Assembly (NCBI RefSeq): GCF_000328475.2
Contig: NC_026487.1
Location: 558,001-622,000 of the forward strand
Length of the DNA stretch: 64,000 nucleotides
Source: Mycosarcoma maydis
Lineage: Eukaryota; Basidiomycota; Ustilaginomycetes; Ustilaginales
Reading direction: 5' to 3'
Made by a program: the position numbers and the translations under genes. Positions 1-9,928 of this stretch are shown in pieces; position 1 is the stretch's first letter, and every line of letters begins with the position of its first letter. The notes beneath the pieces were generated by a model. It did no database searches and was not told where the DNA came from. It saw nothing but the letters and a program-made list of their open reading frames with translations.

Positions 1-618
1 GACATCAACCAGTGGCAGTGGTCCAAATTGGGCCGTTTATCCGCCTCGCTAAGCAAGCGTGCTGTGACGATGGATTTCCTGCTTGGTCCACTCGAGATTG
101 CCCCGAAACAACGCAGAACCATCACGCAGCGGAGGCAAGACGACACGCCCGCCGAACGCACCGCTCCGCGTGCACTCCAACAGCAGGACTTGCAGGATTC
201 GGCTGGAAGAGAATCCACGTCTGCCATCCGAAAAGTGGCTACGCTCCTCCAGCAACAGGGCCCCGCCGGTGTCTGCCTGTTCCGCTTCGCCGTGGATCCA
301 GAAAGCTTTGTCAACACGGTGGAGAATTTCTTCCACGTGAGCTTTTTGATAAAGGAGAACAGGGCGTCACTCAAGACGGATGCCGACGGCAACGCGGTAC
401 TGACCATCGCTACGCCGCCCACCGAGGACGATGAACAGGTAGACACAGACAAGCCCGAACACGTCGGCAGGAGTAAGCAGTTCATCATGGAGATCGACTA
501 TCCAACGTATTTGGAGTCGATCCAGCTATACGCCATCAGCGAGAGCGTCATACCGACCAGGAGCAATAGAGTCAATTCGCTGAGTGGCAGGCTGGCGCTC
601 GACAAGGTGAGACAGTGA
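1..618 (+). CDS. nse4: Nse4 (SMC5/6 complex kleisin subunit), C-terminal part
   Basis: The reading frame is open from base 1, so the gene starts outside the window; 205 codons plus a TGA stop are present. Nse4 is the kleisin that bridges the Smc5 and Smc6 heads in the SMC5/6 DNA-repair complex. The Nse4 C-terminal domain is recognised by the block FVNTVENFFHVSFLIKENRA (about residues 103-122 of the visible part), in which the protein contacts the SMC head. Upstream is a polar, Arg/Gln-rich linker. The end (LALDKVRQ, then stop) is close to the usual family end. The gene is convergent with the SRR1-type gene 231 bp away. The family call rests on this C-terminal motif alone because the N-terminal kleisin helix is not visible. 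Confidence 0.85.
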   Translation, partial: DINQWQWSKLGRLSASLSKRAVTMDFLLGPLEIAPKQRRTITQRRQDDTPAERTAPRALQQQDLQDSAGRESTSAIRKVATLLQQQGPAGVCLFRFAVDPESFVNTVENFFHVSFLIKENRASLKTDADGNAVLTIATPPTEDDEQVDTDKPEHVGRSKQFIMEIDYPTYLESIQLYAISESVIPTRSNRVNSLSGRLALDKVRQ

Positions 619-764
619 CCAGACCGCTGCCGTGCGCGAGCAGGCGACGCTCACATTCTCCACATAGCAGCACACTCCTCATCAATGCAAAGACTGTGCA
701 GATCGCGCGCAACACGCGGTCACAATCATCACTTGGGATTGGCGTGTTTGTGATGGCGAGCAAT

Positions 765-800
765 GCGGGCTATTCGGGCTATTCGGGCTATGCGGGCTAC
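765..800. repeat. 9-bp tandem repeat, four units
   Basis: Four consecutive 9-bp units of the form GCGGGCTAT / TCGGGCTAT lie in the 231-bp space between the convergent nse4 and SRR1-type genes. They are outside any credible coding region. If read on the plus strand they would spell Gly-Tyr-Ser repeats, but no gene is supported there. Confidence 0.8.
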
Positions 801-849
801 TGTTGTGACTGCGGTACACGTGGTATAGTGACAAGTGTGAGACTGACTC

Positions 850-2091
850 TTACAGCCAGTGGAATGCCAGGTCGCGCAGGGCGTTTCGATCCCATAGTCG
901 CGCAAATTGTACTGCAGGATTCGCAGTATTGTGTTCTGGCTGGAGCTGCGCATGGTGTGTAAGTGGGGCGGATCTCTTGGTCTGTTCCCAGTTGGGCAAG
1001 TGGTATACGTGCATTTGTGGAATCAGGCGGTTGAGCGTGGGTGCCGAGCTGCGGAGTTCACTGTTTGCACTGGTGATCAGGTAGCGCGACAGCACGTTGC
1101 TGAGCAAGACCAGCGGTCGGGTGGACGTGTGGTGATGGGCGCACAGTTGCGAGGTGCGATCGCAGTCCGAGCCGAAGTTGACACTCAGAACGCTTTCGTA
1201 GAGTGCTCGATCGCAGTGTGGCATATACAGCAGCGTGGGCTCGCAAATGCGAGTGTAAAAGCTTTCGATCGATGCACCTGGCTCGTCATCGGACCGCGTG
1301 GCGTTGCTTGGTGCGATACGGATCGCGTACCGTTCCAATAGCTCTCGATCTTGCGCAGTAAACACGGGGTCGTACGCTATACACTCGATCGCGCCTGAAT
1401 GCTCTGGTATCCGTGCTGTGCTGCTGGCCGAACACGCAGGACGAGTATGCAACTGCGACAGCCACGAGTGTATGACGAGCAGTAAACCGAGCTGGATCTG
1501 TGCGCTGCGCGAGCTGGTGGGCGAGCCTAAGCCCAAGCAGATGATTCGACGTGGAACGACTGCTGTTGAACCACGTTGCGGCTCATCCGCTTGCAGCTTG
1601 CTTGCTTCCTGCTCGCCGACTTGGGCTGCGCGCTTGGACGCGCAGATCGACTGTGCTTCATGGTCCGCTCCAGATGCAGTCCGCATGCTCCCAGCGCTGG
1701 GCCAGACGGTTCGTATTGAATCCGCAATCTGGTCTGCAAACGTCGTTGTACGCTGTGGCTCATCGCGACCACTCGCTGACGCCAGTTGGGACCCGAGATA
1801 TCTTGCAAACACATCCACTGCACCAACCGCTCTTTCTACCACGTTGCGCTGCGTCTCCTCGTCATTTTCTGCCCTTGCCATGCCACGACCACCGCGTCTT
1901 CTCGGTGCGCTGGCATACGCGAACCCACTCGAGGCTCCAGTGATGTTGGTGTTGCTGCTCGAGACGCTTTGTAGCCCCGCTGCCGCTGCCGCGGTCGCGC
2001 GTGGTCGACGCCTCGATCGCACATATTGAAAGCCGTCGTCCAAGTCGTCTTTTGCCTCGACGTGAGATCCGCCCGATGATGTTGCCGTCAT
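850..2091 (-). CDS. SRR1-domain protein
   Basis: A single-exon gene of 413 residues with an ATG start. The first 170 residues or so are low-complexity (Ser, Ala, Arg-rich). The SRR1 domain follows: a start motif IICLGLGSPTSSRSAQ (near residue 183), the acidic YDPVFTAQDRELLE block (near 235-248), the TLLYMPHCDRALYESVL block with its family Pro-His-Cys (near 275-291), and a late LVLLSNVLSRY strand. SRR1 (sensitivity to red light reduced) was named in Arabidopsis; fungal members are linked to heme or transcription control, but the molecular activity is unsettled, so none is assigned. The gene ends in an FHWL-stop sequence and is convergent with nse4. No intron is needed to keep the domain intact. 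Confidence 0.83.
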   Translation of the reverse strand: MTATSSGGSHVEAKDDLDDGFQYVRSRRRPRATAAAAAGLQSVSSSNTNITGASSGFAYASAPRRRGGRGMARAENDEETQRNVVERAVGAVDVFARYLGSQLASASGRDEPQRTTTFADQIADSIRTVWPSAGSMRTASGADHEAQSICASKRAAQVGEQEASKLQADEPQRGSTAVVPRRIICLGLGSPTSSRSAQIQLGLLLVIHSWLSQLHTRPACSASSTARIPEHSGAIECIAYDPVFTAQDRELLERYAIRIAPSNATRSDDEPGASIESFYTRICEPTLLYMPHCDRALYESVLSVNFGSDCDRTSQLCAHHHTSTRPLVLLSNVLSRYLITSANSELRSSAPTLNRLIPQMHVYHLPNWEQTKRSAPLTHHAQLQPEHNTANPAVQFARLWDRNALRDLAFHWL

Positions 2092-2578
2092 CGCTCTTGT
2101 TGCCTTCTACACTCGACGTTGCCGATCGACGCTGAGGCATGGTGAGCGAACAGACGCCGAACGATTACAATTCACGAATGCCGATCCAGCCAACCCAAAA
2201 AAATCATCCGTGATTCTTAAAGCCCCCCAATCACGATTCTCTTCCAGGGTCCTACCAATCGTGAAACCTCCTAAACCAAAACCGGTCAATTCACCGAGCT
2301 GACTCCGCCGCCATCCTCGCCAGCTTCCATAGCGGTTCAACCCCGCTCATCCATCCCGCCTCTCCTCTGTCACCAAGCGAATCGTAAGAACATCACAAGC
2401 TGACACAACGCACACCATGCAACGCGCTGACGCGCTGCTTGAAGAAAAAAGAGCGCTTCCAAACAATTACGATTGCATCTGCTAGAAAGGAGGGGGTATA
2501 CATAGATTGATATGTTCGAGGAATGGTGCGATACTAAAGTTGGGGAGTTTCCAGTTGTGCCAAGGCGGATTGATGCGA
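2092..2578. other. Intergenic: SRR1-type promoter and erf4 3' region
   Basis: This 487-bp stretch holds the upstream region of the SRR1-type gene and the 3' untranslated side of erf4 (both minus strand). I see no gene. It contains one minus-strand ATACCC hexamer 80 nt beyond the erf4 stop, listed separately. Confidence 0.6.
2494..2499 (-). promoter_or_regulatory. AUACCC hexamer in the presumed erf4 3' UTR
   Basis: The minus strand reads ATACCC here, 80 nt after the erf4 stop codon. AUACCC is the sequence reported to be bound by smut Khd4, whose likely gene lies in this same window. A six-base word occurs by chance about once per 4 kb, so a functional site is only a possibility. Confidence 0.25.
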
Positions 2579-3431
2579 CTAGAAGTACTCCAACTCGATG
2601 AACAAGAAAGCCGTCTTTCTGGGGTTGACCAAGCTGAGTCCGGCTGGATGCAGTGTTTGGCGATTGCAGCTTTCGATGCAGCTGTCCAATTCGGCCATGG
2701 TCTGCAGTTGCGCTCCACATGAAAAAGGTACACATTGTCGCCGGGTCAGCCAGATCTGCAGGGTAAGACGCAGAGCAATGATCGACTTACGCGTTGATGA
2801 TGGCTGCCGAACAGGAGAGTCGAGATGTAGAAGGTGAGAATGGCAAACGTGTTGTCGATCCAAGTGCGTCTTGGATTGTGTGCTTTAATGAGAAGCGTAT
2901 TGATGTCGTTGATGAGTTCGCTGAATGTGGTTGGTGAGATCTATCGACACACGACCGCGTCAGTTCTACAGGTATCAATCGTAGATCAACGAGCGATTAC
3001 TTACTCGACCTTCAAGTTCCAGTGGGAAGCTCGAGTGAAACTGGGGTAGCTCACCCGACGAATAGTCGCGCTCGATGCTGTCCGATCCACCGTCGCAGTC
3101 CGAAACAGTCTTTGCAAGTCAGTAAAATCACCACTATCACTGTTCAGCCCACTTATAGATGCAGCAAGCATACTTACCGGACGATCTCCTTTGGGACGTG
3201 TACGCCTGGTTTGCCAGTGACTTGTTGGCCAAACGCTCGACTCGAATCTGGTGGTCCAAAGTAGTACGACGAAGTGGGTGGAGGATAGTACAGTGTTTCG
3301 TCGACTGCACTGTTGCCTACGGAGTGCTTTCTGGTGCCAGTTGTTGCTGTTTCTACTGGTTGCGATGCTGGTGCTGTATGCGTCATCGTATCGGGCGTTG
3401 TCGACGGATCCGACTTTTCGCGCTTGCTCAT
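2579..3431 (-). CDS. erf4: ERF4/SHR5-like palmitoyltransferase accessory subunit (4 exons)
   Basis: I reconstruct four exons: 3431-3178, 3077-3005, 2940-2791 and 2701-2579. All three introns (100, 64 and 89 bp) begin GTAAGT and end AG, and the exons sum to exactly 200 codons (199 residues). Erf4 is the small stabilising partner of the DHHC palmitoyltransferase Erf2, which lipidates Ras at endomembranes. The family core is clear after splicing: RIERDYSSGELPQFHSSFP crosses the first junction, then LELEGR, FSELINDINTLL, a hydrophobic stretch (FAILTFYISTLLFG) and the C-terminal PAGLSLVNPRKTAFLFIELEYF-type end. The N-terminal 75 residues are low-complexity. For the last intron a nearer acceptor at 2756 would give a 35-bp intron and 18 extra residues. 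I prefer the acceptor at 2702 because it restores family spacing. Confidence 0.85.
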
Positions 3432-3693
3432 CGTGGCGTGTTCTGCGTATGCTCGTGTGCACGCTTGCAGATAGCGGGCAGGCTTAGCTTCGACAGCTTG
3501 GGGGTGACTCGAACGGCTGCGTTGACTGGACAAGTGCTGCACCGACGACGAACCGGAAGCAACAGGCGCGATACGTCGTGGTGTGTGACAGGGACACTCA
3601 CAGTCGTGTACGCGGGAGAACAATCGTGAATACGCCGGACGGTTTATTTTCCCGACGCACACCAACGCGCTTTGCAGTCACCGCCGCCTTTGC

Positions 3694-3832
3694 CAATCGT
3701 GAATCGCGCCACTCACGAGTGTGGCCAAAATTCGTGATTCGTGATTGATTCAAGATTCGTGAATCACGAATGGGTCGTGTGCGCCGCCATTCGTGAATCG
3801 TGCTTCGTGCGTGACTCACGATTCTCTGGAAT
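3694..3832. repeat. Heptamer repeat cluster (ATTCGTG/CACGAAT family)
   Basis: About ten copies of TTCGTGA or its complement TCACGAA and one-base variants occur in both orientations between erf4 (5' side) and rpb5 (3' side). Inverted neighbours such as GATTCGTGAATCACGAAT can form short hairpins. The surrounding 617 bp (3432-4048) contains no supported gene. Confidence 0.75.
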
Positions 3833-4048
3833 CCCAGCGATGAGTACATGGCTATCACACCTCACCCGCGCACCCTTGACCAAAAGCTTGAACAACACAC
3901 ATCAACTACACTTAGAACGCACTCCAATCCGATCGAAACAGATGAAATATCACGTAGTATTACAAGTAAGAAAACACAATCACGAATGTGGCCAAGTCGG
4001 CTACGGACAGACGATGGATCAAAGACACAAGACGAATCAACGACAGCG

Positions 4049-4675
4049 TCACATGCAGATGCGGTACGAGCAGTATCGACCACTGGTCTCACTGGGCCTG
4101 ATAATCTTGACCACCTGACCCCTCTGAAGGCCAAAGTATCTCGCCACGGGATCCGCCTGTTGGATTCTCGGCAACTGGGTTTCCTTCAACCTATACCTCT
4201 GCAACAGCTCCTTCTTCTCCTCGGGGTACAGCGGTTCGTGCTTTGGCACCAAATGGTGGTGTGTGATGTTGACCAACAAGAACGCCTCCTCGAAATCCTC
4301 GAGGTGAAACGTTCCGCGCATGGCGTCGATCACTTTTCTCGCGGCGCTCGTCATTTTTTCGGGCCAGATGATAATGCCGCGCTGGATATCGCGTTCTTCC
4401 ATAATCGAGATAAACTGTCGCATCGTCTTGACGCCCACGTTTCGATCGCTCGAGTAGAAGACGAAGAGTCGCTGGTTTTCGTGCTCGCCGTGCTCGGTGA
4501 AAAAGTTGAGCTTGTTTCGGTCCACCGAACCTCCCGTAGGCGCATATTCGGCTTTGAACGTCTCCAAGTCCACCGAGATCTCATCGTCAGCTACTTGGTA
4601 GCCTCGATCACGAACGAGTTCGTGGATGGTGCGATTGACACGCCATAGACGCACCGTTTCCCGATCGTCTTCCAT
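4049..4675 (-). CDS. rpb5: RNA polymerase I/II/III shared subunit RPABC1 (Rpb5)
   Basis: The 208-residue product is the common Rpb5 subunit, which forms part of the lower jaw of all three nuclear RNA polymerases. The N-terminal jaw domain starts with the DDRETVRLWRVNRTIHELV block. The conserved assembly domain is at the C-terminus, with LVPKHEPLYPEEKKELLQRY and the near-invariant ending PSETSGRYCSYRICM. The ATG at 4675 gives MEDDRETVRLW, the normal family start; the frame extends 20 codons upstream without family similarity. Length is as expected (about 205-215 residues). A large plus-strand open frame covers the same bases but is only the antisense shadow. Confidence 0.96.
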   Translation of the reverse strand: MEDDRETVRLWRVNRTIHELVRDRGYQVADDEISVDLETFKAEYAPTGGSVDRNKLNFFTEHGEHENQRLFVFYSSDRNVGVKTMRQFISIMEERDIQRGIIIWPEKMTSAARKVIDAMRGTFHLEDFEEAFLLVNITHHHLVPKHEPLYPEEKKELLQRYRLKETQLPRIQQADPVARYFGLQRGQVVKIIRPSETSGRYCSYRICM

Positions 4676-5677
4676 GATAGATGATGTATGTGTGCGGGCG
4701 ATCGACGGCCGATGAAAGCAGACACGTTGAGTCAAGATGAGCTCGAGCTCTGATTCGATCGGATCTTACGGCCTGAGACTGAGCCACGTATACGTATGTG
4801 CTTGACGATGAAACGACGAGCGCTACTGCGATGAGAGCGTGCAGCGACCCGTCAGTCGATCCGTACGTGTATCAACCCGCCTTGGATGCGGATGCGCTAC
4901 GGCGAAGCGCTGTGTGATATGACAAGGACACGTTCAAAGCGATCCAATGCTTTGAATGAGCGTTGCTGTGAGCTGTCTGTCGTCCAGCGCCAACGAGAAA
5001 CGAGAAAAATGATGCCGCTTCAAGGATGGTGGAGGCTGGCAAACAGAAGCAGAGCCATGCTCCACCACATAAACCACTCCCACAGACCTCGAAATTTTCT
5101 CCAACTTCTTCTTCGCACCAGAGCACCCTGCGCAAAACATGAAACCGTAAACTCGTCAACTTCGGACCCGATTCACGATTTTCGTGATTTCAGACATAAA
5201 ATCAAAATACACATCTCCAGCCCAAGGTCTAACACCACAAGCCTTCTTCAAAAATCGTGAATCGTGAATCGTAAATGACCAACTCACGACTCGTGACTCG
5301 TGACTCGCGACTGTGAATCCTTACTCTCCACGCTCCTCCTGAAACCCAGTTGCGAATGTCAATAGATTAAATCATAGGTTCGCCTATAGGACAAACGCGA
5401 CAAAGACTAACGTGAAAGCGAAACAATAATGAAGAGGTGCAAGGCCCAACAAGACAGTTGGCAGACCGAGCGGGTAGTAAAATTGATGAGAAGATGCCTT
5501 GGTGTATATGCGCAAATGCCAACCAGGTATGAAGTGATGCGGGGGAATATGTGGCTTGTTTGAGTGTATCAATGACGTGATTCATGTACAAGTGCTCCAG
5601 GAAATAAAGGCGACAGAATGTGATCATTAGAGGGATGGTGAGGGGAAACCAAAGCGCAAAGCTGAGAACGATCGCTA
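4676..5677. other. Intergenic: rpb5 promoter and khd4 3' region
   Basis: About 1 kb with no convincing gene. A 105-codon minus frame (5681-5367) has hydrophobic segments but overlaps the end of khd4 and matches nothing I recognise, so it is treated as 3' untranslated sequence. The heptamer cluster at 5169-5316 lies inside. Confidence 0.55.
5169..5316. repeat. Heptamer repeat cluster with ATTCGTG and ACTCGTG variants
   Basis: The left part carries GATTCACGATTTTCGTGATT and AATCGTGAATCGTGAATCG arrays. The right part switches to the sister unit (ACTCACGACTCGTGACTCG and on), ending at 5316. Both share a TCGTGA core and a 7-bp period. Confidence 0.75.
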
Positions 5678-8600
5678 TCAAGCCCGGTCAAAAGCGAGTT
5701 GAGCAAGCACCCGGCTCACCTCGTCCATGGTGGTCGAATCAGGGTTCTGTGTGTTGCGACCGGGCGGAAGGCGCGAGATGCTAGCGGAAGACGCATGAAA
5801 GTGCTGAGGTTGATGCGGCATGCCGTAACCCGGCTGTTGCTGCTGTTGCTGCTGTTGCTGCTGCTGCTGTTGGTATTGGAGTTGCTGCTGTGCCTGCTGC
5901 TGCGGTGTTGGAGGCTGGTAGAGGTGGTGAGGTGCACCACCGCCAAAGGTGCCTTGCGAGCTTGTCATGCCAGGGAAGTGGCCAGACATGCCAGGGGCAC
6001 CCGTGCCGATAGGACCAAGACCGTAAGGCGTCGACGGGCCAACACTCATGCTTCCACTTGCATGCTGCGAGGCCTGCTGCGCTGCCATGGCGCCAATGTC
6101 CAAACTCTGTGCCCGATGCGCAAACGAGCGAGGCTTTCGAAGCGCCTTGACGCGGTCTTCCATCGACATGCCCTCCAAGCCTCGGTTCATGTGCATCTCG
6201 TCCGACAGCCGATGTCCGCTTTGCTGGTGCAGGCTAGGCTGCGAGGGAAACTGGATCCCGCCACTCGTTGGCACACTGACTCCAGCCCCGATGGGTCCAG
6301 GTCCAGCTGCACTAACGAGGCCTGCGCCAGGCGTTCCGACGGAAGGCGGAGGCAACCCCATCAAGCTTGGCGTGGCGTTGCTAGCGTTACTGGCTGTGAA
6401 GGCACGTGTAGGAGCGCCCCACACATCACTGCCAAACCCACGACCGTTACCGTACGGCGAAGTGTAGAGCGGAGACGTGATCAAAGGCGAGTTAGCAGCT
6501 GTAGCTGCGCTTCCGCCATTGCTCGACGCAAATCCTGGGCCGCCATGAAGGTGCTGGGACGGTGCATCAAAGAGCGCTTTGATATCGGGTGTCGAGGCAG
6601 CAGCACGCAGCCTGCGCTCATTCACACGCGCCTGTTCGGCCGCGGCGGCTGCCGCTGCGGCCGCAGTGTTGAACGATTCATTTGATTCGGCCGCGCCAGC
6701 CGTCGAGATCAACTTGTTGGCAAAGTGCGGGAAGGCCGATGCAAACGAATCGGAGCGAGTTCGAGAGGGTGCAGCGTAGATGTTGGCGTTGCGATTGATG
6801 AGGAAATCCTCGATTGCATCCTTTGCCGTGGGCAGGAAGTCGGTGTTACTCCTGTTGAGCCGCAACTTGAAGACGGCCTCGCCACCGGGTCGTCGCTGCT
6901 CAATGACAGGCGAGACAGAGATACTGAGGTCGCGCTTGAGCTGCTCAGCGAGTGCAGCAAACTCGGCACTGTGAATAGCATCGCCGAGCTCGGTCGAGTT
7001 GGGGGCGCGGAACTCGGCTTCAAAGGGAACGTGGTCGAGAAGCATCTGCGCAGCAATGTGAATCTGCGACTCGGGTCCGAAGATGGTCACCAGATCCGAG
7101 GCTGACTCTCGCGCAGGGAAGCGAACGCTGGAACTTGTCTTGCTCTCAATGTCATGGATGAAGATGGCCTTCTCGCCAAGCAAAGTTCGATGGTAGCGAC
7201 GCGAGATGGTGACCGTCTCACTGATGTAGTCCTTGTCCTTGGGATTGACCAGCTCCATCACCGACAGCTTGAGGTTTTCAAGGTTGGCAGCATTTTTGGC
7301 CGGTGTTCGTGCGATGACGTTATCTTCGTTATCGAGGTAACCTCCGAGCGCAGCAAACTCCTCGGCATTGCTAAACTTGACATAGACGCCAAATTTTTTC
7401 ATGATGCGTTGGATGTTCTTGCCACCGACGCCAATGATGCGTTTGTGGTACGCCTCGGGGACGTGGAACGACATCTCGGCTGGCAACTCCTCTTGTAAAA
7501 GACCGAGGCCTTGTAAAACTCCGTTGCGATCGTTTCCCGAGACGTCGATTAGGAAGTTGTAGTCATTGAATGTTTCAAACTTGATGCGCACGCCACACTG
7601 CTTCATGACCTTGTTGACTTTGCCGTTCTTCTTGCCCGAGATAAACTCACGGTGCTCGTTGGCCAGCTCAATCTGGAAGCGCACTTCGAAGTTGAAGCTT
7701 TTGATCAACTCGAGTTCGAGCAACGCCGAAACGGCGGTTCGCACCTCGGACTCGAGACCGTGAATCTCGAAGCAGTTGCTCTTGAACACCACCTCGGCGC
7801 CCGAAGCGTTGGCGACGTGCTTGAGCATGGGCGCGACCTGCGTTGGATTGAGATTAGCCTGTGGAGATGGCATGTAGACGTCGAAACCGACGGGTAAGAG
7901 CCAGAGCGAGGCGACGTAGAACTGGCACGCAAGCTGCATGATGGATCGGATTGTGCGTTCGATGTTAACGCGATGATCGCCAAAGACCGAGATGACGCTG
8001 GTCTGACTGCCGAGCAATGGGAAGGCGACAAAGGTGCCGTTGTCGATCATGATGGATCGGAGCTCCTCGAGACGGTCGGTCAGCATCCAATCGAGCTTGC
8101 GAGGTAGGATAGCTGCATCTCGTGAAATGATGCCCTTGCTCTTGTGCATCGACACCTGGAAAAGCATGTCGCGTGCACGCTGAACGCCAAAGAATTCGCC
8201 CGTGATGTGGATTTGATTTTGATGAGCCGCGACTGCCTTGCCGTCGTTGCGGCTGGCAAGACTCGAGCCGAAGGTGCCGAGAAAAGAACTTGGCAAGTAG
8301 ATGCTGGTGCCCGTTTCTTCCTCGATCTTCTGCACAACGCAGCGCTTGCGGCCGCCGATGATGTTGTGCAACTTGTAGTCGATCTCGCATGTCTCGGATC
8401 GAAGCCCAGCAATCTCGTCCAAGATGACGAGCACCTTGACCCGGGCCAACTCGACACTTTCAAAGGTTCCCGAGACGAGCACCTCGACGATGCGCTCGGT
8501 CTCGAGGCCATAGCCGAGATCAGCGCCGCGCACTTCACTGTTTTTGAGCGTGATGGTTGCGCCCGTGGCGGTCTGTACTTCATCGAGTTTGCGACGCACA

Positions 8601-9928
8601 TCTTCCTTGATGCTCTCTTTTGCGGGAGGCGACGAGGCGGGTGCGACGTCGAACACATCGGCGCGCGGCACTTTGATGGAGGAGGTCGATTTGAACGGAT
8701 TTTCGCGTAAGATGGTGCCTCGAGCATTCATGACCTGTTGGTAGCCACCGCTGAGATGAAAGTTGTACTGCGGTGGTTTGGGCATGCTACTGAGGCTGGC
8801 TCGCGAAGCACCAATGGCATTTGGCTGCGGCGACCGGAGCGGCTGAGCGGACGAGAGACCGACCTCTTGGGCGACGTGGCTGCCAGACGCGGGCGGATTG
8901 AGCGACGAGAGCGAGAGCGAACTTGAGTTGAGGCCGGGGAAACCAGAACCGAGCGCTTCTCCAGCGGCGCGTCCAGGGAAGAAGGCGGACGAGTGCGAGT
9001 CAGGCGTGCCGATGGGCTGTGGATGGTACTGCTGATAGGGATAGCCGGAAGATCCATTTGGATTGGGAAAAGGCAATTGATCGAGGCTCTGCAACGAAGA
9101 GAAGGAGCTCTGGCGAGCAAAGGGATGCGAGAGCGGGGTTGGGGGCATGCGCGACTCGTCGTTTTGCGGCACTGAAGCAAACGAGACTAGGCACTGGTGA
9201 TTGGCCATGATATCGGAGCTGAGTTTCTGGATAGCTTCTTGAAGATCTTTGCTGCTCTGTGAAAGCGAGATGCCTCGATCCTGCTGCACATGGTTGGCCG
9301 AGATCGAATTGGAAGCCGAATGGGTGGTGCTCGACGAGTTGACGCCGATGGCGCTACTAGCAGCGGTGCTGTCTGCGGTGAAGGAGGCTGCCGATGAAAT
9401 GTCAAAGCTGGACCGAGTGCCAACGGTGGATCTGCTGTCACGATGCTGGCTGCTACCGTTGTCATCCATGTTGGCCAGACTGGGATTGACGAGCTTGGAA
9501 GGACGAGCATTTCCCCTCTCGCCGATAGGGGCCAGCGGCGCCGACTGCTCGGGTTCGGCTTTAACAGGTTGAGAAGAGGAGCCGGTGGCAGCGTCGGCCT
9601 CTGCTTTTTCTGCGCCGACAGCCTCGACGATCCTGTCGCTGGTGCGCTTGCCGCCAAACGCACTGGGCATGAAAGCCTTGACGCTAGGAGGAAAACGGGA
9701 GCGCATCGAGGTGAAGCGGCCTGGCAACGAAGAGGCAGGTGGCTCGGGAGCAGCCGAAGCTGTGGGCGCAGTTCGCGCACCTACATGAGAGCCAGGACGA
9801 GGAGCCTCGAGGCTGAAGCTCGACGACGATGCTGCTGTAATGCTGCCGTTGGGATTGGTAGTCTCCGTGACAAAACTGCTGGCACCGATGGAGCGCGGAA
9901 TAGTGAAGGACGTCGAGTAGAAATCCAT
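5678..9928 (-). CDS. khd4: Multi-KH-domain RNA-binding protein, Khd4-like
   Basis: A single exon of 1416 residues; ATG at 9928 gives MDFYSTSFTIPRS (the few codons upstream start with TTG). The N-terminal 420 residues are Ser/Pro/Gln-rich. A KH region spans about residues 430-960. KH signatures include IIGGRKRCVVQKIEEETG (near 524), FISGKKNGKVNKVMKQCG (near 764), RIIGVGGKNIQRIMKKFG (near 832, a textbook GxxG loop) and RTLLGEKAIFIHDIESKT (near 916), with degenerate KH-like units between. The middle pair lies directly in tandem. The C-terminal third is low-complexity, with a poly-Ala run (near 1092) and a poly-Gln run (near 1360). U. maydis Khd4 binds AUACCC through tandem KH domains and controls morphology and virulence. 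Size, KH layout and position relative to ire1 and nar1 support that identity. The KH-protein call is firm; the symbol is slightly less so. Confidence 0.88.
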   Translation of the reverse strand: MDFYSTSFTIPRSIGASSFVTETTNPNGSITAASSSSFSLEAPRPGSHVGARTAPTASAAPEPPASSLPGRFTSMRSRFPPSVKAFMPSAFGGKRTSDRIVEAVGAEKAEADAATGSSSQPVKAEPEQSAPLAPIGERGNARPSKLVNPSLANMDDNGSSQHRDSRSTVGTRSSFDISSAASFTADSTAASSAIGVNSSSTTHSASNSISANHVQQDRGISLSQSSKDLQEAIQKLSSDIMANHQCLVSFASVPQNDESRMPPTPLSHPFARQSSFSSLQSLDQLPFPNPNGSSGYPYQQYHPQPIGTPDSHSSAFFPGRAAGEALGSGFPGLNSSSLSLSSLNPPASGSHVAQEVGLSSAQPLRSPQPNAIGASRASLSSMPKPPQYNFHLSGGYQQVMNARGTILRENPFKSTSSIKVPRADVFDVAPASSPPAKESIKEDVRRKLDEVQTATGATITLKNSEVRGADLGYGLETERIVEVLVSGTFESVELARVKVLVILDEIAGLRSETCEIDYKLHNIIGGRKRCVVQKIEEETGTSIYLPSSFLGTFGSSLASRNDGKAVAAHQNQIHITGEFFGVQRARDMLFQVSMHKSKGIISRDAAILPRKLDWMLTDRLEELRSIMIDNGTFVAFPLLGSQTSVISVFGDHRVNIERTIRSIMQLACQFYVASLWLLPVGFDVYMPSPQANLNPTQVAPMLKHVANASGAEVVFKSNCFEIHGLESEVRTAVSALLELELIKSFNFEVRFQIELANEHREFISGKKNGKVNKVMKQCGVRIKFETFNDYNFLIDVSGNDRNGVLQGLGLLQEELPAEMSFHVPEAYHKRIIGVGGKNIQRIMKKFGVYVKFSNAEEFAALGGYLDNEDNVIARTPAKNAANLENLKLSVMELVNPKDKDYISETVTISRRYHRTLLGEKAIFIHDIESKTSSSVRFPARESASDLVTIFGPESQIHIAAQMLLDHVPFEAEFRAPNSTELGDAIHSAEFAALAEQLKRDLSISVSPVIEQRRPGGEAVFKLRLNRSNTDFLPTAKDAIEDFLINRNANIYAAPSRTRSDSFASAFPHFANKLISTAGAAESNESFNTAAAAAAAAAEQARVNERRLRAAASTPDIKALFDAPSQHLHGGPGFASSNGGSAATAANSPLITSPLYTSPYGNGRGFGSDVWGAPTRAFTASNASNATPSLMGLPPPSVGTPGAGLVSAAGPGPIGAGVSVPTSGGIQFPSQPSLHQQSGHRLSDEMHMNRGLEGMSMEDRVKALRKPRSFAHRAQSLDIGAMAAQQASQHASGSMSVGPSTPYGLGPIGTGAPGMSGHFPGMTSSQGTFGGGAPHHLYQPPTPQQQAQQQLQYQQQQQQQQQQQQQPGYGMPHQPQHFHASSASISRLPPGRNTQNPDSTTMDEVSRVLAQLAFDRA

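Noticed and set aside
2702..2790. Shorter 35-bp version of the last erf4 intron (acceptor at 2756)
   Set aside because: It keeps the frame open but is very short and inserts 18 residues with no family match. The 89-bp version restores conserved spacing.
3848..4648. 266-codon plus-strand frame over rpb5
   Set aside because: It is antisense to the unambiguous rpb5 gene, and its start lies in repeat sequence.
5367..5681. 105-codon minus frame with hydrophobic segments just after khd4
   Set aside because: It overlaps the khd4 stop, has no clear independent promoter and no family match; treated as 3' untranslated sequence.
5699..6685. Plus-strand frame with a poly-Leu run opposite khd4
   Set aside because: The Leu run is the antisense reading of the khd4 poly-Gln CAG/CAA tract.
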